This document shows, in pieces, positions 16,838-23,940 of a DNA stretch of 28,322 bases (position 1 is its first letter; each line of letters opens with the position of its first letter). Source of the DNA: DATEDA01 sp035286595 (lineage in GTDB: Bacteria; Pseudomonadota; Gammaproteobacteria; Burkholderiales; SG8-39); NCBI GenBank assembly GCA_035286595.1, contig DATEDA010000145.1, forward strand, positions 1 to 28,322, written 5' to 3'. Made by a program: the position numbers and the translations under genes. Under the pieces are notes generated by a model. The model was not told the origin of the DNA. It did no database searches and saw only the letters and a list, made by a program, of their open reading frames with translations.

Positions 16838-17302
16838 CTACAGCAGCTTCAGCACCTGCTCCGCATGGTTGGCCGTGTCTGGCGAGTCGATCACGTGCAC
16901 GACGCGGCCCTTCTCGTCGATGATGAACGTCACGCGCTCGGCGAGCCCGAGCATCCCGCGTAGCGCCCCGCCGACCCCACCGCCGATCGTGCCGTAAGCG
17001 CGGGCCACCGAGCGATCGGTGTCGGCGAGCAGGGGAAAGTTGAGCCGGTGCTTCTTCGTGAAGCGCTCATGTGAAGCGACATCCTGCGCCGAGACCCCGA
17101 GGATCGCAGCGCCCTTGGCCTTGATCTCCGCATTGTGGTCGCGCAGCGAGCACGCCTGGGCAGTGCAACCGGGGGTGTCGTCCTTCGGGTAGAAGTAGAG
17201 AACGAGCTTCTTCCCGCGGAAGTCCTCGAGGCTCACCCGTGCGCCGTCCGTCGTGAGTCCCGAGAAGTCGGGCGCCGGATCACCAGGCTTTGGTCGCGGC
17301 AT
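16838..17302 (-). CDS. bcp: Thiol peroxiredoxin Bcp
   Basis: A 154-aa peroxiredoxin of the BCP/PrxQ type: GDPAPDFSGL at the start, then FYPKDDTPGCTAQACSLRD with peroxidatic Cys46 and resolving Cys51 four residues later, then RVTFIIDEKGRV. It reduces hydrogen peroxide and organic or lipid hydroperoxides in the cytoplasm using thioredoxin. Normal length. Its ATG follows the stop codon of the fatty acyl-CoA reductase by only three bases, so the two are very probably co-transcribed and the start is certain. The pairing would let the cell remove lipid peroxides where fatty acyl groups are handled; that functional link is inference. Confidence 0.95.
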   Translation of the reverse strand: MPRPKPGDPAPDFSGLTTDGARVSLEDFRGKKLVLYFYPKDDTPGCTAQACSLRDHNAEIKAKGAAILGVSAQDVASHERFTKKHRLNFPLLADTDRSVARAYGTIGGGVGGALRGMLGLAERVTFIIDEKGRVVHVIDSPDTANHAEQVLKLL

Positions 17303-17305
17303 GGC

Positions 17306-19297
17306 TCAGAAGTGGATTCCGCGCATCAGGTTCGACATCGCGATCATGTCGGGCGTCGCCGCCGGCGTCGCCTCGTCCTTCTTGCCGGCCGCCGAGGACG
17401 AGTCCGGGAACATCCGGAAGCTCGTGTTCATGATGACCTGGGCAACCCGTGGCAGGAGCGCGTGCAGCACCTCGCCGAAGACGCCGAGCCGCGTCGCGAT
17501 CCGCACCGGCCGGTACACGATCGCCTCGGCCACCAGGTCGGCCGCCTCCTCGGGCGACAGGGTCGGCACCTGGGTGTAGATCTTGGTCGGCGCGATCATC
17601 GGCGTCCGCACCAGCGGCATGTTGATCGTCGTGAACTGGATCCCCACGTCGGCGAACTCGGAGGCGGCGCACCGCGTCCAGGCGTCGAGCGCGGCCTTCG
17701 AAGCGACGTAGGCCGAGAACCGGGGCGCGTTGGTGAGCACGCCGATCGACGAGATGTTGATGACGTGGCCGCGGCGCCTCTTCACCATCGTCGGGAGCAG
17801 CCCGAGGGTCAGGCGCAGCGCACCGTAGTAGTTGAGCGACATCGTGCGCTCGAAGTCGTGGAAGCGGTCGAACGAGTTCTCGATCGCGCGCCGGATCGAG
17901 CGCCCGGCGTTGTTCACGAGGATGTCCGCACCGCCGTGCTCCTCGACCACCGTCTTCACGAGGTCGGCGCACTGGGCGGCATCCGAGACGTCGGCCGAGT
18001 AGGTGACGGCGGTGTTGCCGTCTGCCTCGATCGCTTTCCTCGCCTCGGCGAGCTTCCCGGGGTCCCGGGCGACGATGATCGTCGTGGCGCCGGCAGCGGC
18101 GACCTTGCGCGCGGTGGCGAGGCCGATGCCCGACGATCCACCGGTGATCACGACGACCCTGTTCTTCACCTGTCCCCTGAGCGTCCGGTCGATCTGGAGG
18201 TCGGGGTCGAGATGGCGCTCCCAGTAGTCCCACAGCCGCCATGCGTAGCTTTCGAGCGGCGGCACCGCGATCTCGGTGCCCTTCAGCGCGGCCTGGGCGT
18301 CGCGGCAGTCGAACCGCGTCGGGTAGTTCACGAACGTGAGGATGTCTTCGGGGAGCCCCAGGTCCTTGAGGACCGCGGCACGGATCCGCCGCACCGGCGT
18401 GAGTGCCATCAGCCCCCGTTTCACGCTGTTCGGGATGAAGCCGAGAAGGGCGGCGTTGACGTACACCGACATCGGCGGGGCGTGACCGGCCTTGGCGAAG
18501 AGGTTGAGCACCTCGCCCACGCGCCGCGGCTCCGGGTCGACGAGGTGAAAGCACTTGCCGTCCAGGCCGCGCTTGTGGGCGATGTGGTCGAGCGCGTCGA
18601 CCACGAAGTCGACCGGGACGAGGTTGATGCGCCCGCCCTCGAGCCCGATGGTCGGCATCCAGGGCGGCAGCAGCTGCCGGGTGCGCTGGATCAGCTTGAA
18701 GAAGTAGTAGGGCCCGTCGATCTTGTCCGTCTCGCCGGTGCGCGAGTCGCCGACGACGATGCCGGGGCGGTAGATCCGCCACGGGATCTGGCACTCCTCG
18801 CGCACCAGCTTCTCGGCCTCGTGTTTGGTGCCGAAGTAGGGGTGGTCGAGGTTCTCGGCGTCTTCGAACATGTCTTCCCGGAACACGCCTTCGTAGAGGC
18901 CGGCCGCCGCGATCGAGCTCACGTGGTGGAAGCAGGTGGCGCCGAGCTCGTTCGCGAACAGGACGACGTTGCGCGTGCCGTCGATATTGGCGGCGCGCTG
19001 CGACTCCGCGTCGGCCTTCAGGTCGTACACCGCCGCGAGATGGAAGACGTGCACGATCTTCCGGTGCTCGAGCTTGCTTCGCTCGGCCTTGGTGATGCCG
19101 AGCCCGGGCAGCGTGAGGTCGCCGTGGACCGGCACGGCGTGCGCCTTGTCGACGCCCCAGTAGTCGAGGAGCTCGTCGACGCGCTGCGCCGATTTCTCCC
19201 GCACCAGGAAGTACACGACCGCCCCCTTGCGCTCGAGCAGCTTGCGGACCAGGCGCCGGCCGATGAATCCCGTGGCGCCGGTGACGAAGTAATGCAT
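17306..19297 (-). CDS. Alcohol-forming fatty acyl-CoA reductase, two-domain SDR protein
   Basis: A 663-aa fusion of two reductase domains. The N-terminal extended-SDR domain has GATGFIG (7-13), the VFHLAAVYD and FHHVSSIAAAG strands, and the catalytic Tyr154/Lys158 (YFGTK). The C-terminal classical SDR domain has TGGSSGIG (385-392), NNAG (462-465), ISSIGVLTNAPRFSAY, and Tyr530/Lys534. Order, length and many segments (for example MPLVRTPMIAPTKIY) match the Marinobacter fatty acyl-CoA reductase of about 661 residues, which reduces acyl-CoA through the aldehyde to the fatty alcohol. The mycobacterial acyl-CoA reductases of similar build are relatives. The start has good purine-rich sequence (AGGAGG) upstream. 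It leads an operon with bcp and is divergent from the phasin. Confidence 0.93.
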   Translation of the reverse strand: MHYFVTGATGFIGRRLVRKLLERKGAVVYFLVREKSAQRVDELLDYWGVDKAHAVPVHGDLTLPGLGITKAERSKLEHRKIVHVFHLAAVYDLKADAESQRAANIDGTRNVVLFANELGATCFHHVSSIAAAGLYEGVFREDMFEDAENLDHPYFGTKHEAEKLVREECQIPWRIYRPGIVVGDSRTGETDKIDGPYYFFKLIQRTRQLLPPWMPTIGLEGGRINLVPVDFVVDALDHIAHKRGLDGKCFHLVDPEPRRVGEVLNLFAKAGHAPPMSVYVNAALLGFIPNSVKRGLMALTPVRRIRAAVLKDLGLPEDILTFVNYPTRFDCRDAQAALKGTEIAVPPLESYAWRLWDYWERHLDPDLQIDRTLRGQVKNRVVVITGGSSGIGLATARKVAAAGATTIIVARDPGKLAEARKAIEADGNTAVTYSADVSDAAQCADLVKTVVEEHGGADILVNNAGRSIRRAIENSFDRFHDFERTMSLNYYGALRLTLGLLPTMVKRRRGHVINISSIGVLTNAPRFSAYVASKAALDAWTRCAASEFADVGIQFTTINMPLVRTPMIAPTKIYTQVPTLSPEEAADLVAEAIVYRPVRIATRLGVFGEVLHALLPRVAQVIMNTSFRMFPDSSSAAGKKDEATPAATPDMIAMSNLMRGIHF

Positions 19298-19362
19298 GGC
19301 GGGTTCCTCCTAAGGCGGCGTTCTTGTCGGCCGGTCCCAGCGCACGAGGGCGTGGCCGATCG

Positions 19363-19368
19363 ATTATA
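19363..19368 (-). promoter_or_regulatory. -10 box (TATAAT) upstream of the acyl-CoA reductase
   Basis: Minus-strand TATAAT, 66 bp before the reductase ATG; no clear -35. The divergent gap 19298-19513 also holds two copies of GGTCTC(G/A)GGGG starting at 19384 and 19398 (14-bp period), a possible operator. Confidence 0.4.
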
Positions 19369-19513
19369 AGCCCGCGGTTCCAGGGTCTCGGGGGCTAGGT
19401 CTCAGGGGCGCGGGTACTTGGTACTTTAGTGTGAGCCCTCTAGAGCATCCTCCTAGACTGAGGTCGTCTGCCGGCGGCGCCGGCGGCACATTCAGCGACG
19501 GAAGGAGCTCGAG

Positions 19514-19969
19514 ATGGGAAAGAGACTGAAGGCGCTCGCCGACAGCGCGGGTGAACGGCAACTCGCGTCGACGATCCGCGACTCGGCGCAGCAGATCTGG
19601 CTGGCGGGCCTGGGCGCGTTCGGCAAGGCCCAGGAAGAGGGCGCGAAGGTGTTCGAGGCGCTGGTGAAGGAAGGCAAAGTCCTCGAGGGCAAGACGCGCC
19701 GGCTCGCCGAGACGAAGATGAGCGAAGTGAGCAGCCAGTGGGGCAAGACCGCCACCGACGCGACCGCCAAGGCGGCCGCGACCTGGGACAAGCTCGAGCA
19801 GGTGTTCGAGAGCCGCGTCGCGCGCGCGCTGAACCGGCTCGGCGTCCCGACCAACCGCGACATCCAGCATCTGTCGAAGCGGGTCGAAGCGCTGACCGCG
19901 AGCGTGCAGAAGCTGAGCGGCGCGCGGAAGCCGCGCGCAGCCGCGCGTAAGGCGCGGGCGAAGCAGTAA
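19514..19969 (+). CDS. Phasin (PhaF/PhaI-type granule-associated protein)
   Basis: A 151-aa protein. The amphipathic helical phasin core includes IRDSAQQIWLAGLGAFGKA, then EEGAKVFEALVKEGK, the heptad-like residues 20-50 characteristic of PhaF/PhaI. After a coiled-coil-like middle comes a short Ala/Lys/Arg-rich tail (residues about 135-151), similar in composition to the histone-like tail of PhaF that binds DNA. Phasins coat storage granules. No PHA synthase is in the window, but wax-ester genes are, so this one may coat wax-ester or triacylglycerol inclusions (inference). GGAAGGAG precedes the ATG. Divergent from the acyl-CoA reductase. Family call firm. Confidence 0.9.
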   Translation: MGKRLKALADSAGERQLASTIRDSAQQIWLAGLGAFGKAQEEGAKVFEALVKEGKVLEGKTRRLAETKMSEVSSQWGKTATDATAKAAATWDKLEQVFESRVARALNRLGVPTNRDIQHLSKRVEALTASVQKLSGARKPRAAARKARAKQ

Positions 19970-19980
19970 TCCGCTCGCCG

Positions 19981-20003
19981 GTGCGGGAGCTTCGCTCCCG
20001 CAC
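19981..20003. terminator. Perfect hairpin after the phasin gene
   Basis: GTGCGGGAGC, loop TTC, GCTCCCGCAC is a perfect 10-bp stem 11 bp after the phasin stop. No T-run follows, so it is either a weak terminator or a REP-like palindrome that stabilises the mRNA end. Confidence 0.5.
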
Positions 20004-20098
20004 TGGCTCGCGCGCCGCCGCGCCCACGCGCGCTGAGCGGCGCGGCCGCTGCGGCGTGCTATCCTTCGCGCGCCCCGGGTCAGGACACGAGTTCCAGC

Positions 20099-20746
20099 GT
20101 GGAGCGCAAGCCGAAGCGCCGCACCCGCGAGCGCATCCTCGAGACGAGCCTGCGGCTGTTCAACGATTTCGGCGAGCCCAACGTCACCACGACGGCGATT
20201 GCCGACGAGATGAACATCAGCCCGGGCAACCTCTACTACCACTTCCGCAGCAAGGACGAGATCGTCAACACGCTGTTCGGCGAGTTCGAGCGCGAGGTCG
20301 AGGGCGTGCTCGCCGCGCCGAGCGCACGCGGCGCGAACGTGGAGGACATCTGGCTGTTCCTCCACGTGCTCTTCGAGGCGATCTGGCGGTACCGGTTCCT
20401 CTACCGCGATCTGAACGACCTGCTGTCGCGCAACCGCCTGCTCGAGCTCCACCTGAAGCGGCTCCTCGAGCAGAAGGTGCGGACGGCGGCGGCGCTCTGC
20501 GAGGCGCTGGTTGCCGCCGGCGAGATGCGCGCAACCCGGACGGAGATCCCGGCGCTCGCGACGAACATGGTGGTGGTGACCACGTACTGGCTGTCGTTCG
20601 AGTACGTGCGCGACCCGCGCAACCCGCAGGAAGGCGCAACGCTCGCCCGCGGCGCCTACCAGGTCATGGCGCTGGTCGCGCCGTTCCTGGTCGGCAAGTC
20701 GCGGGCGCTGTTCGAACGCCTCGCCGCGTCCTACGTGAGCGCGTAG
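20099..20746 (+). CDS. TetR/AcrR-family transcriptional regulator
   Basis: A 215-aa regulator. The N-terminal helix-turn-helix is at residues 8-55: TRERILETSLRLFNDFGEPN, TTTAIADEMNISPGNLYYHF, RSKDEIVNTLF. The C-terminal ligand domain is helical with many aromatic residues. The start is GTG 20099; no earlier codon is in a good context. Lying between phasin and TPR gene, 26 bp before the latter, and close to the acyl-CoA reductase and acyltransferase genes, it probably controls this lipid cluster in response to an acyl ligand, in the manner of other fatty-acid responsive TetR proteins. Target sites are not proven. Confidence 0.9.
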   Translation: MERKPKRRTRERILETSLRLFNDFGEPNVTTTAIADEMNISPGNLYYHFRSKDEIVNTLFGEFEREVEGVLAAPSARGANVEDIWLFLHVLFEAIWRYRFLYRDLNDLLSRNRLLELHLKRLLEQKVRTAAALCEALVAAGEMRATRTEIPALATNMVVVTTYWLSFEYVRDPRNPQEGATLARGAYQVMALVAPFLVGKSRALFERLAASYVSA

Positions 20747-20772
20747 CGGAGCAGCTGAGCGAAGGAGGGGCG

Positions 20773-21552
20773 ATGGCCAAGGCGGGGTGGGCGAAGTTTC
20801 CCTACGTGGACAAGGCGTATCTGTACGACGGCGCGAACCTGAAACGGCACTGGGACCGGCTCCATCGCGGCGACTGCGAGCCGTTCCCGAAGAGCGACGC
20901 GTTGCAGGAGGCGTGGCGTCGCTACCACGCCGGGGAGTTCGAGAAGGCGGCCGAGGCGGGGCTCGCGCCGGAGGTCGAGGGCTACAACGTCGCGAACAAG
21001 GCGACCACGATCCAGGCGACGTATCTCGAGAAGACCGGGGCGAAGAAGGTGAAGCTGCTCGAGGACGCGATGGAGCGGGGCGAGGCGGCGATCGCGGCGC
21101 GACCGCGGGATCCGAACGCACACTATCTCTACGCGCTGGCCGCGGGCCGGTACGGCCAGGAGATCTCGGTGGCCAAGGCGCTCGCGCAGGGACTCGGCGG
21201 GAAGATCAAGGACGCGCTGGCGCAGGCGATCAAGCTGCAGCCGAAGCACGCCGACGCGCATATCGCGCTGGGTGCGTGGCACGCCGAGATCATCGGCAAG
21301 GTCGGGGCAATGGTCGGGGGTCTGACCTACGGCGCGAAGAGGGACGCGGCGCTCGATCATTTCGCCAAGGCGCTGAAGCTGAACCCGGACTCTGCGATCG
21401 CGCGCATCGAGTACGCCAACGCCCTCGTCATTCTCTTCGGCAAGGAGCGGATGAAGGACGCGGAGAAGCTATACGCGGAGGCGGCCGGCCAGCGGCCGAT
21501 GGATGCGATGGAGCGCCTCGACGTCGAGGCGGCGAAGGCGGAGCTCGAATGA
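20773..21552 (+). CDS. TPR-repeat protein of the wax-ester cluster
   Basis: A 259-aa soluble protein. It has TPR-like helical pairs, for example DALQEAWRRYHAGEFEKAAE, DPNAHYLYALAAGRYGQ, IKLQPKHADAHIALGAWHAE, and DHFAKALKLNPDSAIARIEY. It has no signal peptide and is rich in Lys and Ala, so probably a cytoplasmic scaffold. AAGGAGGGG lies just before ATG 20773. It is probably co-transcribed with the TetR gene and its stop touches the end of the convergent acyltransferase gene with no space. Similar to regulator-of-microtubule-dynamics-like bacterial TPR proteins. Function unknown; location suggests a link with lipid storage. Confidence 0.8.
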   Translation: MAKAGWAKFPYVDKAYLYDGANLKRHWDRLHRGDCEPFPKSDALQEAWRRYHAGEFEKAAEAGLAPEVEGYNVANKATTIQATYLEKTGAKKVKLLEDAMERGEAAIAARPRDPNAHYLYALAAGRYGQEISVAKALAQGLGGKIKDALAQAIKLQPKHADAHIALGAWHAEIIGKVGAMVGGLTYGAKRDAALDHFAKALKLNPDSAIARIEYANALVILFGKERMKDAEKLYAEAAGQRPMDAMERLDVEAAKAELE

Positions 21553-23073
21553 CTACGCTGCCTGGGATCGACGCGGCGGAACTGCGCTAGGCAGCGACTT
21601 CTTCGACCCGGGCCGCGACCGGGCGCGCCGCTTTCCGGCGGCCGCCGCGAGCTCGCGCTCGATCAGCGCCGGCGCGCGCCGCACGTCCCAGGGCTCCATG
21701 AGGACGGTGAGCAGCAGCCGCTCGAACTCCGGGCGGAACCCGGCGATGACGCCCTCCGGGTCGGGCACCATCCCCGCATCGGTGATGAGGCCGAACTGGA
21801 CGCCGCCGGCGTACGACAGGATCGAGACGCCCATCCCGATGTCCCCCGACTGCGGCACCCAGAACATGATCTGCGCGAGGCGCGCGCCCGCGAGGAACAG
21901 CGGCTGCTGCGGGCCCGGGACGTTGGTCATCACGGCGGTCGCCTTGCTGGCGAGGAGATCGAGCATCTCCTGCTGCGCGACGCGGGGGAGGCGACCGGCG
22001 AGCGCGAGCAACCCGAACGCGACGAGCGGCTGATAGGAGGTCTTCAGCGCTTCCATGCGGTGGTGGACCTCGTACAGCCGCGCGAGCGGGTTCGCGATGC
22101 CGACCGGCAGCAGCAGGGTGACGAGCCCGAAGCGGTTGCCGAGCTCGCCGTCGTCCTGCGGCGGGCGCAGATTCACGGGCACCATCGCGCGCAGCTCCAC
22201 GCCGCCGACCCGATCGCCCTTCGCGACGAGGTAGCGGCGCAGCGCGCCGGCGGCCGTCGCGAGCAGCACGTCGTTCACCGAGCAGCCGAGCGCCCGGCCG
22301 ACGGCCTTGACCTCGTCGAGCGGCAGCGGTTCGGCCCAGGCGACGACCTTCTTCGCGCCGGCCTTACCCTTGAAGCGGGTGCGCGAGTCGTCCGGCATCG
22401 TCGCGAGCTGGGCGACCTCCGCCGCCACGCTCCCGGCGATCCGGGCGTACTCGATGACTTGTTGCGGGTTGCGCAGGAGCGCGATGTACTTCTCGAGCGC
22501 TTCGCCCGAGAGCCGCAGGGCACCCGAGGCCGCGCTCGACAGCGGCGCCAGCAGCTGCGCGAGGAGCCCATCGGCGGCGTCGCCCCGGGCGGCGCGCGCC
22601 GGACGCGCGGGCGCCGCGTCGACCGGCGCGTCGGCGGACGGGTCCGTCAGGGACAGCATCACGCCGATCAGCGCGATGCCGTCGGCGTAGCTGTGGTGGA
22701 AGCGGGCGATGAGCGCCGAGCCGCTGCCGTAGCGCTCGACGAGGTGGAACTCCCACCATGGCCGGCCGCGGGCGAAGGGTCGGGACGCGAGCCGGCCGGC
22801 CAGGCGCTTGAGCGCGGGGGGGCCGGCGTCCGCCGGGAGGGCCGCTCGCCGGACGTGGTTCGCCAGGTCGAAGCGTCGCGCTTCCTCCCACCAGGTTCCG
22901 GTCGGCCCCTCGGCCGGGCGCATCCGGAAGCGGCGGTAGCGCAGCATGCGCGCTTCCACGGTCGCGCGCAGCCGGTCGTAGTCGAGCGGGGTGTCGAACA
23001 CGAGCACGCCGACGATCACCATGCGGTTCGTCGGGCGATCCATCCGCAGCCAGGCGGTGTCGACGCTCGACAT
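21553..23073 (-). CDS. Wax ester synthase/diacylglycerol acyltransferase (WS/DGAT)
   Basis: A 506-aa acyltransferase of the condensation-domain fold. The catalytic HHxxxDG is HHSYADG (126-132), the ND motif is VNDVLLA (Asn267, Asp268), and GNRFG (312-316) and TNVPGP (383-388) are the other family signatures. It esterifies acyl-CoA with a fatty alcohol (wax ester) or diacylglycerol (triacylglycerol) at the inner membrane. The start is taken at ATG 23073 (MSSVDTAWLRMDRPTN, the usual beginning); an in-frame ATG at 23136 would add a Pro-rich 21 residues and neither has a good ribosome site. The C-terminal tail beyond residue 475 is basic. With the acyl-CoA reductase nearby it makes a complete wax-ester route. 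Confidence 0.93.
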   Translation of the reverse strand: MSSVDTAWLRMDRPTNRMVIVGVLVFDTPLDYDRLRATVEARMLRYRRFRMRPAEGPTGTWWEEARRFDLANHVRRAALPADAGPPALKRLAGRLASRPFARGRPWWEFHLVERYGSGSALIARFHHSYADGIALIGVMLSLTDPSADAPVDAAPARPARAARGDAADGLLAQLLAPLSSAASGALRLSGEALEKYIALLRNPQQVIEYARIAGSVAAEVAQLATMPDDSRTRFKGKAGAKKVVAWAEPLPLDEVKAVGRALGCSVNDVLLATAAGALRRYLVAKGDRVGGVELRAMVPVNLRPPQDDGELGNRFGLVTLLLPVGIANPLARLYEVHHRMEALKTSYQPLVAFGLLALAGRLPRVAQQEMLDLLASKATAVMTNVPGPQQPLFLAGARLAQIMFWVPQSGDIGMGVSILSYAGGVQFGLITDAGMVPDPEGVIAGFRPEFERLLLTVLMEPWDVRRAPALIERELAAAAGKRRARSRPGSKKSLPSAVPPRRSQAA

Positions 23074-23087
23074 GCGTTCGCGCGTTG

Positions 23088-23110
23088 GCTTCCCCCGGTC
23101 TGGGGGAAGC
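23088..23110. repeat. Hairpin at the 5' end of the WS/DGAT gene
   Basis: GCTTCCCCC, loop of 5, GGGGGAAGC is a perfect 9-bp stem that begins 15 bp upstream of the preferred WS/DGAT start. In the mRNA it would lie in the leader and could mask translation initiation. If translation starts at 23136 it is coding. Confidence 0.45.
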
Positions 23111-23145
23111 GCCGGGGCTGGGGATGGGGCGCTCATTCTTTTTTT

Positions 23146-23163
23146 GGAAGGGGTTCCTATAAT
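23146..23163 (+). promoter_or_regulatory. -10 box and inverted repeat between WS/DGAT and ACBP genes
   Basis: TATAAT (23158-23163) points to the ACBP gene, 55 bp upstream of its start. It overlaps the edge of GGAA-GGGG-TTCC (23146-23157), an inverted repeat that could be an operator. Minus-strand TATTAT overlaps it as well, so the two genes may share a divergent promoter region. No good -35 is seen. Confidence 0.5.
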
Positions 23164-23217
23164 AGCCGAGCGTGCTCCGCCGAAACGCCACGGAGCGAGC
23201 CCAAGGAGGACAGGCCA

Positions 23218-23475
23218 GTGAGCGATCTGACGACGAAGTTCGAGGGCGCCGCCGCCGCGGTCAAGAAGCTCAAGGAAGACCCCGGGAACGACGTGAAGCT
23301 GCAGCTCTACGCGCTCTACAAGCAGGGGAGCGAAGGCGAGGTGCAGGGCAAGCGGCCGGGGTTCACCGACATGATCGGCCGTGCGAAGTACGACGCGTGG
23401 GCCAAGGTGAAGGGTGTCGCGCGCGACGAGGCGATGAAGAAGTACATCGACCTCGTCAAGTCCCTGAGCGGCTGA
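23218..23475 (+). CDS. Acyl-CoA-binding protein (ACBP)
   Basis: An 85-aa four-helix protein with all the ligand-binding positions of ACBP: Tyr31, Tyr34, Lys35, Lys57 and Tyr76 in the spacing of the bovine protein, and the family signature YKQGSEGEVQGKRPGFTDM followed by KYDAWAKVKG. It binds long-chain acyl-CoA in the cytoplasm and would hand it to the acyl-CoA reductase and WS/DGAT. The GTG start at 23218 follows a perfect AAGGAGGA with 7-nt spacing. It is divergent from WS/DGAT over 144 bp and convergent with the PHA-granule family gene. Family call firm; supply of acyl-CoA to wax synthesis is inference. Confidence 0.95.
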   Translation: MSDLTTKFEGAAAAVKKLKEDPGNDVKLQLYALYKQGSEGEVQGKRPGFTDMIGRAKYDAWAKVKGVARDEAMKKYIDLVKSLSG

Positions 23476-23498
23476 GCGCCGCGCCGGCGGCGAGGCGC

Positions 23499-23840
23499 CT
23501 ACCGCCGGGAGGGCGTCTTCCGGGTGGCCGGCTGGCGCTTGGCCGGGGCGTGAGCCTTCTCGGGTGCGCCGAGCAGCCGGTCGAGGATCGTTTCGACTTC
23601 CGCCTCGATCCGCGGCTTCAGGAACGCCAGCAGGAAGCCGAGGCGCGCGTCCAGGCGGATCTCCTTCGTGGTGACGTGCAGCTCTCCCTCGACACCGGTC
23701 CGCTCGAATCGCAGCACGTGGCCGTCCCATCCGTAGTCGAGCTCGAAGTCCTTCTTGAGCTGCCTGGCCGTCCGCTCGGCATCCTTGCGGGCCTCGGCGA
23801 GCGGCTTCGAGTGGGCGCGGCGGATGCGGATGTCGCTCAT
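23499..23840 (-). CDS. Polyhydroxyalkanoic acid system family protein
   Basis: A 113-aa protein: MSDIRIRRAHSKPLAEARKD, then LDYGWDGHVLRFERTGVEGE, then EIRLDARLGFLLAFLKPRIE, the pattern of the small PHA-granule region family found with phasins. It resembles a START/SRPBCC-like beta sheet with amphipathic helices. The C-terminal 20 residues are basic and Pro/Ala-rich. Normally encoded near PHA synthesis genes. Here it accompanies a WS/DGAT and ACBP, and its 3' end converges on ACBP with a 23-bp gap. Function in this family is not established. A granule-related role is likely. Confidence 0.88.
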   Translation of the reverse strand: MSDIRIRRAHSKPLAEARKDAERTARQLKKDFELDYGWDGHVLRFERTGVEGELHVTTKEIRLDARLGFLLAFLKPRIEAEVETILDRLLGAPEKAHAPAKRQPATRKTPSRR

Positions 23841-23940
23841 GCGTGAATCTCCGGTGGCGAGCCGGGGGAATTCTAGCGGAACGGCACCTGCGAGCGCCCC
23901 GTTCGCGGTGCTAAACTGTTACGCGCCTAGGGAGGACGCG

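Noticed and set aside
17135..19369. Plus-strand open frame opposite the acyl-CoA reductase
   Set aside because: Shadow rich in Arg/Val/His/Asp; both reductase domains on the minus strand are intact end to end.
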